Shown here piece after piece: positions 8,582-17,062 of a stretch of DNA of 64,000 nt (position 1 is the stretch's first letter; every line of letters begins with the position of its first letter). The translations under genes and the position numbers were made by a program. Where the stretch lies: NCBI RefSeq assembly GCF_020524765.1, contig NZ_JAIVLR010000001.1:1364001-1428000 (forward strand), written 5' to 3'. This DNA comes from Qipengyuania gaetbuli (lineage in GTDB: Bacteria; Pseudomonadota; Alphaproteobacteria; Sphingomonadales; Sphingomonadaceae). Below the pieces are notes generated by a model. The model did no database searches, was not told the DNA's origin, and was given only the letters and a program-made list of their open reading frames with translations.

Positions 8582-9736
8582 TCAGCCCTCGAAGCCGGTC
8601 GTCCCGTCGATCCAGCCGCCGCCGACCACGCGTTCGCCGGCATAGATGACCGCCGCCTGTCCGGGCGCGACGCCGTATTCGGGCTGGGCGAAACGGATGG
8701 TCGTCGCCGCCCCGCCGCCAAGCGTGCCTTCGAGCGTGACCGGAACGGGTTTGGCCAGGCTGCGCACCTTGGCCGTCAGCCCGGCGTCGGGCAGCGGGCC
8801 GATCCGGTTGGTCTCGATCAGGCGGGCGGCCGAGACGGCCAGCATGGGGCGGGGGCCGACCAGCACCTGCGCCTTGTCCGCATCGATCCCGACCACGTAG
8901 AGCGGTTCCGGCTGGCCGCCGATCTCGAGCCCGCGACGCTGGCCGACGGTGTAGTGGATCACGCCCTGGTGGCGGCCGAGCACTTCACCGCTCTGCGCAT
9001 GGACGATATCGCCCGCGCGCCCGCCCTCGGGCCGCAGCTTCTTTACGATCTTGGCATAGTCGCCATCGGGCACGAAGCAGATGTCCTGGCTATCGGGCTT
9101 GGCGGCATTGCGCAGGCCCGCAGCCTCGGCCAGGTCGCGCACCTCGGCCTTGGGCAGCCCGCCGAGCGGGAAGCGCAGATAGTCGAGCTGGTCCTCGGTC
9201 GTCGCATAGAGGAAGTAGGACTGGTCGCGCGCCGGATCGAGCGCGCGGTGCAGTTCCACTCCGGCAGGACCCTCGACGCGGCGCACATAGTGGCCGGTGG
9301 CAAGGCAGTCGGCACCCAATTCGCGCGCCATGGCGAACAGGTCGGTGAACTTGGGGCCCATGTTGCAGCGGATACAGGGCACAGGGGTGCGGCCGGCGAG
9401 GTATTCGTCGGCAAAGGCTTCGACCACGTCCTCGCGGAAGGCGCTTTCATGGTCGTAGACGTAATGCGCGATGCCCAGCCGGTCGGCGACGGCGCGCGCA
9501 TCGGCGATATCGTCGCCCGCGCAGCAGGCCCCCTTGCGCCCGGTGGCTGCGCCGTAGTCGTAAAGCTGCAGCGTGATGCCGATCACTTCGGCACCACTTT
9601 TCGCGGCCAGTGCGGCGACCACGGAGGAATCCACCCCGCCCGACATCGCGACGACGATGCGGCATTCACTTGCCGGGCGCGGCAGGTCGAACAGGCCGGC
9701 GGCGGACGCCGGTTCGAGAAGGCGGGATTCGGGCAT
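8582..9736 (-). CDS. mnmA: tRNA-specific 2-thiouridylase MnmA
   Basis: About 384 residues. It activates uridine 34 of tRNA-Glu/Gln/Lys by adenylation and transfers sulfur to make 2-thiouridine. The PP-loop SGGVDSS lies at residues 32-38. The catalytic cysteines are in [11 protein letters not shown] (Cys124) and [10 protein letters not shown] (Cys220), equivalent to Cys102 and Cys199 of the E. coli enzyme. The ATG at 9736 follows a GGGG-containing ribosome binding site; an ATG at 9748 would add four residues. It is transcribed away from the sciP region. Confidence 0.94.
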   Translation of the reverse strand: MPESRLLEPASAAGLFDLPRPASECRIVVAMSGGVDSSVVAALAAKSGAEVIGITLQLYDYGAATGRKGACCAGDDIADARAVADRLGIAHYVYDHESAFREDVVEAFADEYLAGRTPVPCIRCNMGPKFTDLFAMARELGADCLATGHYVRRVEGPAGVELHRALDPARDQSYFLYATTEDQLDYLRFPLGGLPKAEVRDLAEAAGLRNAAKPDSQDICFVPDGDYAKIVKKLRPEGGRAGDIVHAQSGEVLGRHQGVIHYTVGQRRGLEIGGQPEPLYVVGIDADKAQVLVGPRPMLAVSAARLIETNRIGPLPDAGLTAKVRSLAKPVPVTLEGTLGGGAATTIRFAQPEYGVAPGQAAVIYAGERVVGGGWIDGTTGFEG

Positions 9737-9841
9737 GGCGCGCCCCATACACGGCTTGGGGGCTTGCCTCCACCATTTACCGATTTGTGCCGCAGGCGAT
9801 GCTTCACGGGTTCTTTACCATGTAGGCTTATCCACAGAGGC

Positions 9842-10135
9842 ATGTTTGAGGGGCACATCAATCGTCAGGCTTTCGTCGACGGACGTGAAAGCGAGGTTTT
9901 GCAGCGGTTTCGCTGGACCGAGCTGGTTGCGCGGCTGGAAGCGACTCGCGAACTGCGCGCGGAACTCGCACGGTCCTCGGCCGGCGGGTTCGAGGCTTTC
10001 GGGGAAGTACGCCGCGAAACCTGCGACAAAGGTAAATGCGTCGGTAACCATACTGATTTAGCGCATGGCAAAGGCGAGCCGCTAAACGGGGCAGATGCCG
10101 CAGATGGTGCGGCGCATGGCGACGAAGAGAATTAG
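9842..10135 (+). CDS. Conserved-looking hypothetical protein directly upstream of sciP
   Basis: A 97-residue open frame from ATG 9842 to TAG 10133-10135, whose stop abuts the sciP start with no spacer. I do not recognise a domain. The first 60 residues look protein-like (FVDGRESEVLQRFRWTELVARL, predicted helical, charged), while the C-terminus is rich in Asp, Gly and Ala. There is no signal peptide or membrane segment. The ribosome binding site is poor (GAGG one base from the ATG). The exact junction with sciP suggests coupling. A 78-residue frame on the other strand was considered and rejected. Moderately sure that it is a real gene. Confidence 0.6.
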   Translation: MFEGHINRQAFVDGRESEVLQRFRWTELVARLEATRELRAELARSSAGGFEAFGEVRRETCDKGKCVGNHTDLAHGKGEPLNGADAADGAAHGDEEN

Positions 10136-10435
10136 ATGATCGAGAACCAGGACATCCGCCCTGCACAGGTAATCGGCCCGCTCGGCGAGCCGCTGACCCT
10201 CAAGGACTTGCCGTCGCCCTCGACGAAGCGCTGGGTCGTGCGTCGCAAGGCCGAGGTCGTGGCTGCCGTCAACGGCGGACTGCTGACGATCGACGAGGTC
10301 CTCGAGCGCTATGGCCTTACGCTGGAAGAGTTCGCCTCGTGGCAGCGTGCCGTCGACCGCTCGGGCATGCAAGGCCTTCGCGTCACACGTATCCAGCACT
10401 ACCGCGACCTGTACGAACGCCAGTTCAAGTACTGA
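10136..10435 (+). CDS. sciP: SciP-type CtrA inhibitor (DUF1153 family)
   Basis: A 99-residue protein of the DUF1153 family. In Caulobacter the family member SciP binds CtrA or its promoters and blocks CtrA-activated transcription in swarmer cells. The core RWVVRRKAEVV followed by a helix-turn-helix-like LTIDEVLERYGLTLEEFASW and RVTRIQHYR is the family signature and covers almost the whole protein. Length is typical (about 90-100). With mipZ elsewhere in the window it points to a Caulobacter-type cell-cycle circuit. The start is the ATG directly after the upstream stop. Confidence 0.9.
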   Translation: MIENQDIRPAQVIGPLGEPLTLKDLPSPSTKRWVVRRKAEVVAAVNGGLLTIDEVLERYGLTLEEFASWQRAVDRSGMQGLRVTRIQHYRDLYERQFKY

Positions 10436-10454
10436 GCCGTAGCCCGGGCCTGCG

Positions 10455-10480
10455 GGAACCAATCGAGAATCCAGCCGCTT
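10455..10480 (+). promoter_or_regulatory. Possible EcfG-type (general stress sigma) promoter
   Basis: GGAAC at 10455-10459 is followed after 17 bases by GCTT at 10477. Alphaproteobacterial EcfG promoters have GGAAC in the -35 position and roughly CGTT in the -10 position, so the -35 fits and the -10 is imperfect. It lies about 95 bp before a stress-type membrane protein gene, which makes the call attractive but unproven. Confidence 0.35.
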
Positions 10481-10574
10481 GCTATCTAACCCCGGGGCAG
10501 TAGTATCCCGGGTGTTCTCCGTCACTTTGCCTCTGTTTCAGGGGAGGACGACGGCAAAAGCAGGAGGATTATCA

Positions 10575-10841
10575 ATGGGTTGGATTATTGCACTTATCGT
10601 TGGCGGTATCGCTGGCTGGCTCGCGAGCCTGGTCATGAACCGCGACGCGTCCATGGGCATTTTCTGGAATATCGTCGTCGGCTGTATCGGCTCGGTGATC
10701 GGCAATCTCATCGCCGGTCCGCTGCTCGGCATTTCCGGCAGTGTCCAAGAATTCTCGCTGACCGGTCTCGTCATCGCCATCGTCGGCGCCGTGGTGCTGC
10801 TGGGCATCGCGAACCTCGTACAGCGCGGCCGCGTCCGCTAA
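10575..10841 (+). CDS. GlsB/YeaQ/YmgE family stress-response membrane protein
   Basis: An 88-residue, almost wholly hydrophobic protein with three membrane segments and glycine-rich helices (ALIVGGIAGWLASLVM, IVVGCIGSVIGNLIAG), the layout of the GlsB/YeaQ/YmgE (transglycosylase-associated) family. Members are induced by stress or in stationary phase; biochemical function is unknown. The ATG at 10575 has a textbook AGGAGG site 7 bases upstream, which decides the start. It is followed by a strong intrinsic terminator and preceded by a possible EcfG promoter, so it is probably a single-gene unit. Confidence 0.88.
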   Translation: MGWIIALIVGGIAGWLASLVMNRDASMGIFWNIVVGCIGSVIGNLIAGPLLGISGSVQEFSLTGLVIAIVGAVVLLGIANLVQRGRVR

Positions 10842-10866
10842 GCGAGAAGCCGATACGAAATGCGAA

Positions 10867-10896
10867 GGGGCGGCGGGGCAACCTGCCGCCCTTTTT
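10867..10896 (+). terminator. Intrinsic terminator after the GlsB/YeaQ gene
   Basis: The stem GGGCGGC (10868-10874) pairs with GCCGCCC (10885-10891) around a 10-base loop and is followed by five T residues (10892-10896). Confidence 0.85.
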
Positions 10897-10987
10897 CGTC
10901 CGGCCCATTCGTCAGGTGAGATAGCCCCTTCATAGAGAGCGCCATTGCTCTCGCTCACAGGCAGTTCTAGGGCCGACATGCGCAGTC

Positions 10988-11016
10988 TTGCGGATTGTGC
11001 TTTACTCGACTAATAC
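10988..11016 (+). promoter_or_regulatory. Probable sigma-70 promoter of the RND efflux operon
   Basis: TTGCGG (10988-10993), a 17-base spacer, then TAATAC (11011-11016), placing transcription start near 11023, about 35 bases before the adaptor start codon at 11057. Confidence 0.55.
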
Positions 11017-11056
11017 AGTGGTCGAGAACAGGGCTGCGACCATTCGGGGCAAAACG

Positions 11057-12241
11057 ATGAATTACGAGGCAGGCATCAAATCCAAGATCGACGACGCGTC
11101 GACCGTAGAATTCGACGAAGGAGGTAGCGTGTCGCGCCTTGCACGAAACAAGAAGCCCCTGATTATCGGCGCGATTATCCTTCTCGCGGCCGCAATCGGC
11201 GCGTACTTCATGCTTTCCTCGGCGCCTGCCGATCCGAACGCCGGCCAGGCGCAGGCCCCTGCCGTCAGCGTCGTCGCGCCCGGGCGCACCACGATTGCAG
11301 GTGAAATCACCGCTACCGGCACGCTTGCTGCCCGCCGCGAAATGCCCGTGGGCGTTGTTGGCGAAGGTGGCCGCGTGGTCTCCGTTCCTGTCGAGCAGGG
11401 CAGCTGGGTCCAGGCCGGACAGGTTCTCGCCGTGATCGACCGTTCGGTCCAGACGCAGCAAGCGCAGAGCGCTGCTGCCCAGATTCAGGTCGCGCAGGCC
11501 GACGCCAATCTCGCGCAGGCCAATCTCGACCGCGCGCTCCAGCTGGTCGAGCGCGGCTTCGTATCCAAGGCCGATGTCGATCGCCTGACCGCGACCCGCG
11601 ATGCAGCCGTCGCCCGCGTGCGCGTGGCGCAGGCATCGCTCCGCGAACTGCAGGCCCGTAACGCGCGCCTCAACATCGTCGCGCCGGCTGCCGGTCTCGT
11701 GCTCGAACGCAATGTCGAACCGGGCCAGACGGTCAGCGGCGGATCGCAGCCGCTGTTCCGCATCGCCAAGGGCGGCGAGATGGAAATGCTCGCCCGCCTC
11801 GGCGAAATCGAGCTTTCGCGTCTCACGGCTGGCGAAAGCGCCGAAGTGACGCCGGTGGGTTCGGAAAAGAGCTTCACCGGCCAGATCTGGCAGGTCGCCC
11901 CGACCATCAATGCGCAGGACCGCCAGGGTACGGCGCGTATCGCACTGCCCTATGCGCCTGAACTGCGCCCCGGCGGCTTCGCCACGGCTCTGATCAAGAG
12001 CGGCACGATCGTCGCCCCGATCCTGCCCGAAAGCGCGATCATGTCGGACGACAGCGAAAGCTATGTCTACATCGTTGGCGACGACAACAAGGTTGCCCGC
12101 CGCCCGATCAAGCTGGGCAATGTCACGCCCAACGGCATCGTCATCCGCGAAGGCCTGACCGGCCAGGAACGCGTCGTGCTGCGTGCCGGCGGCTTCCTCA
12201 ACGAAGGCGAGACGGTGAAGCCGGTCGTCGAAAAGAACTGA
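11057..12241 (+). CDS. RND efflux periplasmic adaptor (membrane fusion protein)
   Basis: A 394-residue adaptor with an N-terminal anchor helix (about 33-53), a barrel/lipoyl region beginning near EITATGTLAARREMPVGVVG, a coiled-coil hairpin rich in Ala/Gln (about 135-215) with QANLDRALQLVERG, then lipoyl and beta-barrel domains. It links the inner-membrane pump encoded next to an outer-membrane channel, which is not in the window. The start at 11057 (MNYEAG) was chosen; an in-frame GTG at 11129 preceded by AAGGAGG is a remarkably good alternative initiation site that would still retain the anchor helix. Confidence 0.88.
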   Translation: MNYEAGIKSKIDDASTVEFDEGGSVSRLARNKKPLIIGAIILLAAAIGAYFMLSSAPADPNAGQAQAPAVSVVAPGRTTIAGEITATGTLAARREMPVGVVGEGGRVVSVPVEQGSWVQAGQVLAVIDRSVQTQQAQSAAAQIQVAQADANLAQANLDRALQLVERGFVSKADVDRLTATRDAAVARVRVAQASLRELQARNARLNIVAPAAGLVLERNVEPGQTVSGGSQPLFRIAKGGEMEMLARLGEIELSRLTAGESAEVTPVGSEKSFTGQIWQVAPTINAQDRQGTARIALPYAPELRPGGFATALIKSGTIVAPILPESAIMSDDSESYVYIVGDDNKVARRPIKLGNVTPNGIVIREGLTGQERVVLRAGGFLNEGETVKPVVEKN

Positions 12242-12254
12242 CGGGGGCCGGCTG

Positions 12255-15200
12255 GTGAATTTCCGCAACATCTCCGCATGGTCGATCCGGAACCCGATCA
12301 TTCCGATTATCCTGTTCATCGGGCTGATGCTGGCCGGCATCATGAGCTTTTCGGATATGGAGGTGCAGCAGCAGCCGGACATCGAATTCCCCGGGGTGAC
12401 CGTGGGCATTTCGCAGCCTGGCGCCGCTCCGACGGAAATCGAGAACCAGATCACCCAGCGCGTGGAATCTGCCGTGCGCGGCGTGGAAGGCGTGAAGAAT
12501 CTCAACTCCACCGCCAGCGAAGGCTTCTCCTCGACCTTCATCGAATTCGAGATCGGCCACGATATCGGCCAGGCGGTGAACGAGGTCGAAACCGCCATCG
12601 GCCAGATCCGCGGCGAATTGCCGGACGGCATTCTCGAACCGCGCGTCCAGCGCGTGCAGACCTCGTCCGAACCGATCGGCTATTTCGCCATCAGCGCGCC
12701 CGACATGACGCTCGAGCAGCTCAGCTGGTTCGTCGACGATACGGTCGCCAAGCGGCTGCTCGGCATCGAGGGCATGGCCGAAGTGAGCCGCGGCGGCGGG
12801 GTGGAGCGCGAGATCCTCGTGATCCTCGATCCTGCCCGGATGCAGTCGCTCGGCGTGACTGCCAGCCAGGTCAACGGCGCGCTGCGGCAGAACAATCTCA
12901 ACGCTGCCGGCGGCCAGGCGGAAATCGCCGGATCACGCCAGTCGGTCCGCGTGCTCGGCAATGCCGATACCGCATATGCGCTCTCGCAGGTCCAGGTCGC
13001 CATCGGCGGTGGCCGCACGGTCAAGCTCTCCGATGTCGCCGAAGTGCGCGACAGCTTCGGCGAGGTCCGCTCGCTCGGCAAGATCGACGGTCGCCAGGTC
13101 GTGACCTTCAGCCTCACCCGCGCCCGCGGCGCATCGGACGTCAGCGTCTATGACAATGCGGTCGAGGAGCTGGAGAAGATCAAGGAAGAGAACCCGGGCA
13201 TCGAGTTCACCCGCCTGTTCACTTCGGTCGACTACACCAAGGCGCAGTACGACAGCTCGATCGCGGCGATGATCGAAGGCGCGATCCTGGCGGTCGTCGT
13301 GGTGTTCTTCTTCCTGCGCGACTGGCGCGCGACCTTCATTTCCGCGCTGGCCATCCCGCTCTCGGCCATCCCGACCTTCTGGGTCATGGACCTGCTCGGC
13401 TTCACCCTGAACCAGCTTTCGCTGCTGGCGCTCGGCCTCGTGGCGGGCGTGCTGGTCGACGATGCGATCGTGGAGATCGAGAACATCGTCAGACACATGC
13501 GAATGGGCAAGACGGCCTACCAGGCCTCGATCGACGCTGCCGACGAAATCGGCCTGCCGGTGGTCGCCACCACCGCCTCGATCGTCGCTGTCTTCCTGCC
13601 GGTCGGCCTGATGCCGGGCGTGTCGGGCCAGTTCTTCAAGAACTTCGGCCTCACCGTCGTCGCATCGGTGACCATGTCGCTGCTCGTCGCGCGTATGATC
13701 ACGCCGATGGTCGCGGCTTACTTCCTCAAGGCCAAAGGCCACGCCTCGCACGGCGAAGGCCCGATGATGGACCGGTACGAGCGGCTGCTGCGCTGGACGC
13801 TCGACCGCAGCGGCGCCGACCGCGCTCGTGCCGGCATCCAGCCCGCCAGCTTCCACTGGTACTATGCATTCGGCGGCCTCGTAATGTTCGGCATTATCGC
13901 CGTCGCCTGGCTCGGCGGCCTATTCGGCACGGTCATGGCACTCAATTCCGTGCTCGGCGGGATGACCGACATCGCATTCTGGAAGGGCCATCTCTCGATG
14001 CTGCCCGAATGGATCTCGCAGGCGATCGGCTTCTTCATCGCCTTCCCGACCATGCTGTTGTTCCTCGCGCTGGGCTTCTTCATCGGCTTCATTGCCGCAA
14101 AGGTCAGTGCGTTGATGCTGGGTTTTGCTTCGCGGCTGTTCGGCAGCGAATATCGCCAGTGGTTCAACATGAGGCTGGACCGCTTCGCGGCGCGCATGCG
14201 CGACCACCGTGTGTGGATGCTCGGCGTCGGCTTTGCGGCGCTGATCCTCACCGGCCTCGTCGGTGCGGCGCTGCCCGCCCAGTTCTTCCCCGATTCAGAC
14301 GGCGACTTCAGCCGCGTGCGTATCGAGATGGTGCCCGGCACCACGCTCGAACAGACCGAGCGCGTGGCCGACCGTGTCGCTGCGATCGTCAACGAAGACT
14401 CGGACGTGGAAGCCGCGCTCCAACGCGTGAACGAAGGCAATGCCCGCCTCTTCATCACGCTGAAGGACGACCGCAAGAAAACCCAGCAGGAGTTCGAACG
14501 GAACCTGACGCCCGTCTTCCAGGACATCCCGGACGCCCGCGTGACGTTCCAGTCCAACCAGGGCGGCGGCGGTACGGGCCGGCCGATCTCGGTCATGCTC
14601 TCGGGTAGCGATCCCAAGACGCTGGATGCGACTGCAGCCACGCTGGTGGAACAGATGAAGGGTGTGAAGGGCCTCGTCGCCCCGCGCATCGAGGCGGACA
14701 TGCGTCGCCCCGAAATCCTCATCAAGCCGCGCCTCGACCTTGCCGCGCAGCTCGGCGTTACCACCGCCGCGCTCAGCCAGACGATCCGCATCGCGACGCT
14801 GGGCGACATCGACCAGAACGCCGCCAAGTTCTCGCTGTCCGACCGCCAGGTGCCGATCCGCGTGCGCCTGCCCGAGGAATCGCGCCAGGACATCGCGACG
14901 ATCCAGAACCTGCCCGTGCCGACCTCGACCGGCGGTTCGGTGCCGCTCAGCCGCGTTGCCGAAATCAGCTTCGGTTCGGGTCCGACCTCGATCCAGCGTT
15001 ACAACCAGAACCGCCGCATTTTCGTCGGCGCCGACCTCGAGCCGGACATGGCGAAGGGCGATGCGATGCAGGCCATCAACGCCTTGCCGATCATGGAAGA
15101 CCTGCCTTCGGGCGTGTCCAACGCGCCGTTCGGCGAGGATGAATGGCAGCAGGAAATGATGGTCAATTTCCAGATCGCCTTGCTCTCGGGCATGCTGCTG

Positions 15201-15758
15201 GTCTTCGCCGTGCTGGTGCTGCTCTACCACCGCTTCGTGTCGCCGCTGGTCAACATGACCTCGCTGCTGCTCGCGCCGCTGGGCGGGTTGCTCCTGATCT
15301 GGGCGATCGGCCAGCCGCTCTCCATGCCAGTCTTCATCGGCATCCTGATGCTGTTCGGCATCGTTGCGAAGAACTCGATCCTCTTGATCGACTTCGCGGT
15401 CGAGGAAATGGAACGCGGGGTCGAGAAGTTCGAGGCCATCGTGGATGCCGGCCGCAAGCGCGCACAGCCGATCGTCATGACCACGGTCGCCATGACCGCG
15501 GGCATGGTGCCCACCGCGCTCAGCCTTGCCGGTGACGGTGCATGGCGCGCGCCGATGGGCTGGGTCGTGATCGGTGGCCTGATCCTTTCGACGCTGCTGA
15601 CCCTGCTGATCGTGCCGGCCGGCTTCAGCCTTGCCGACGGCTTCGAAAAGCGCCTTGGTCCGTGGTTGCGCCAGCGGTTCCTGACCTACAAGCCGGGTGA
15701 CGAGCACAAGCGCTTGCAGCCCCTTGGCGGGGAAGCCGGGATCGATCCGGCCGAGTGA
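12255..15758 (+). CDS. RND efflux transporter permease with an enlarged central insert
   Basis: A 1167-residue HAE1/AcrB-like proton-driven pump of the inner membrane. The TM1 start, the two large periplasmic loops and the relay residues Asp402-Asp403 (GVLVDDAIVEIEN) and Lys about 1039 (IVAKNSILLID) are present, so it should be active. It is over 100 residues longer than typical members (about 1030-1050). The surplus is between TM6 and TM7 (about residues 495-650), which includes two additional hydrophobic segments. The start is GTG 12255, 13 bp after the adaptor stop. No TetR/MarR regulator or TolC-type gene is adjacent; substrate unknown. Confidence 0.92.
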   Translation: MNFRNISAWSIRNPIIPIILFIGLMLAGIMSFSDMEVQQQPDIEFPGVTVGISQPGAAPTEIENQITQRVESAVRGVEGVKNLNSTASEGFSSTFIEFEIGHDIGQAVNEVETAIGQIRGELPDGILEPRVQRVQTSSEPIGYFAISAPDMTLEQLSWFVDDTVAKRLLGIEGMAEVSRGGGVEREILVILDPARMQSLGVTASQVNGALRQNNLNAAGGQAEIAGSRQSVRVLGNADTAYALSQVQVAIGGGRTVKLSDVAEVRDSFGEVRSLGKIDGRQVVTFSLTRARGASDVSVYDNAVEELEKIKEENPGIEFTRLFTSVDYTKAQYDSSIAAMIEGAILAVVVVFFFLRDWRATFISALAIPLSAIPTFWVMDLLGFTLNQLSLLALGLVAGVLVDDAIVEIENIVRHMRMGKTAYQASIDAADEIGLPVVATTASIVAVFLPVGLMPGVSGQFFKNFGLTVVASVTMSLLVARMITPMVAAYFLKAKGHASHGEGPMMDRYERLLRWTLDRSGADRARAGIQPASFHWYYAFGGLVMFGIIAVAWLGGLFGTVMALNSVLGGMTDIAFWKGHLSMLPEWISQAIGFFIAFPTMLLFLALGFFIGFIAAKVSALMLGFASRLFGSEYRQWFNMRLDRFAARMRDHRVWMLGVGFAALILTGLVGAALPAQFFPDSDGDFSRVRIEMVPGTTLEQTERVADRVAAIVNEDSDVEAALQRVNEGNARLFITLKDDRKKTQQEFERNLTPVFQDIPDARVTFQSNQGGGGTGRPISVMLSGSDPKTLDATAATLVEQMKGVKGLVAPRIEADMRRPEILIKPRLDLAAQLGVTTAALSQTIRIATLGDIDQNAAKFSLSDRQVPIRVRLPEESRQDIATIQNLPVPTSTGGSVPLSRVAEISFGSGPTSIQRYNQNRRIFVGADLEPDMAKGDAMQAINALPIMEDLPSGVSNAPFGEDEWQQEMMVNFQIALLSGMLLVFAVLVLLYHRFVSPLVNMTSLLLAPLGGLLLIWAIGQPLSMPVFIGILMLFGIVAKNSILLIDFAVEEMERGVEKFEAIVDAGRKRAQPIVMTTVAMTAGMVPTALSLAGDGAWRAPMGWVVIGGLILSTLLTLLIVPAGFSLADGFEKRLGPWLRQRFLTYKPGDEHKRLQPLGGEAGIDPAE

Positions 15759-15771
15759 TCGTCGCCTGATC

Positions 15772-17052
15772 ATGGCGGGACTTTCCACCAGGACGACCGG
15801 CGCGGGAGTGGCTCCACTCCCGCCCGACCGCGCACGCTCCATGCGCCGTGCTGCAACCGGCATGCTGGTGCTGATGGCCGCGATCTTCATTGCATCAAGC
15901 CGCTATCTCGATGTGCATCCGGCATGGGGTTACGTCCACGCCTTCGCCGAGGCCGCCATGGTCGGCGGCCTTGCCGACTGGTTTGCCGTGACGGCGCTGT
16001 TCCGCCGCCCGCTGGGCCTGCCGATCCCGCACACGGCGATCATTCCAGAGAACAAGGACCGCATCGCCGATACGATGGCGGACTTCCTGCGCAGCAATTT
16101 CCTTACCCCCCAGGTCGTCGCGCGGCGCATGGGATCGATGAATCTGGCCGGGGCAGTCGGAAGCTATCTTGCCGATCCCAAGGCCGCACAGGACACGCGT
16201 ATCAGGGCGGGTGCGGGCGAACTCGCGGTCGAGGTGCTCGAATCGCTCGATCCCGACCGGCTCGGCACGCAGGTGCGCAGCGGTATCGCCGCGCAGCTGG
16301 AAAAGCTCGAGATCGCGCCGCTGCTCGGCGGCATGCTGGACGCGATGATTGCCGATGGGCGGCACAAGCCGCTGATCGACAAGATCATCCGTTGGGCGGG
16401 GCTGGTGCTGGAGGATAACGAGGCGCTGGTGCGCGACATGGTCCACCGCCGCGCCAATGCCGTGCTGCGCTTTACCGGCCTCGACGAGCGGCTGGCCAAT
16501 TCGGTCATCGACGGCCTCTACAAGCTGCTGGCCGAAGTGCTGGTGGATCCGCAGCACCCGCTGCGCGACAAGATCGAGGAAGGCCTGCAGGAACTCGCCA
16601 AGGGCCTGCGCGAAGATCCCGAAATGCAGGAGCGGGTCGAGCGCATGAAGCGCGAGCTGCTGCACAACCCGGCCATTGCCGACTGGTGGCAAGGCGTGTG
16701 GGAGCGCATTCGGGCTCGCCTGATCCGCTCGATCCGCGATTCGGGCGGGACGGGCCCGGGTTATCTGGGCGAAACGCTGGCAGAGCTTGGCGCAGCCCTG
16801 CGCGATGACGAGCGGCTACAGATGCAGGTCAACCGCTTCGCCCGCCGCACCGCCGTCGGCATCTCCACCCGCTATGGCGACCAGATCGTGCAGCTGGTTT
16901 CGGAAACGGTGCGCCGCTGGGATGCGACCACGCTGACCGACCGGGTGGAAGGCGCCGTGGGCCGCGACCTCCAGTTCATCCGCATCAACGGTACGCTGGT
17001 CGGCGGCCTCGTAGGCGTGACGCTTCACTTCCTGCTCGAAACGCTGGGTTAG
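15772..17052 (+). CDS. DUF445 family membrane protein (YjiN-like)
   Basis: A 426-residue protein with an N-terminal hydrophobic segment (residues about 30-45), the family motif AMVGGLADWFAVTALFRRPLG, a long helical middle and a C-terminal membrane segment (GTLVGGLVGVTLHFLLETLG), as in DUF445/YjiN proteins. Function in the family is unknown. The ATG at 15772 lies 13 bp after the RND stop, so read-through from the efflux operon is likely. The gene ends convergently 10 bp from the TonB_C-domain gene. Confidence 0.82.
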   Translation: MAGLSTRTTGAGVAPLPPDRARSMRRAATGMLVLMAAIFIASSRYLDVHPAWGYVHAFAEAAMVGGLADWFAVTALFRRPLGLPIPHTAIIPENKDRIADTMADFLRSNFLTPQVVARRMGSMNLAGAVGSYLADPKAAQDTRIRAGAGELAVEVLESLDPDRLGTQVRSGIAAQLEKLEIAPLLGGMLDAMIADGRHKPLIDKIIRWAGLVLEDNEALVRDMVHRRANAVLRFTGLDERLANSVIDGLYKLLAEVLVDPQHPLRDKIEEGLQELAKGLREDPEMQERVERMKRELLHNPAIADWWQGVWERIRARLIRSIRDSGGTGPGYLGETLAELGAALRDDERLQMQVNRFARRTAVGISTRYGDQIVQLVSETVRRWDATTLTDRVEGAVGRDLQFIRINGTLVGGLVGVTLHFLLETLG

Positions 17053-17062
17053 ATTAGCGCTC

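Noticed and set aside
9815..10051. 78-residue minus-strand frame upstream of sciP
   Set aside because: It overlaps the plus-strand 97-residue frame, whose stop abuts sciP and whose translation looks more protein-like.
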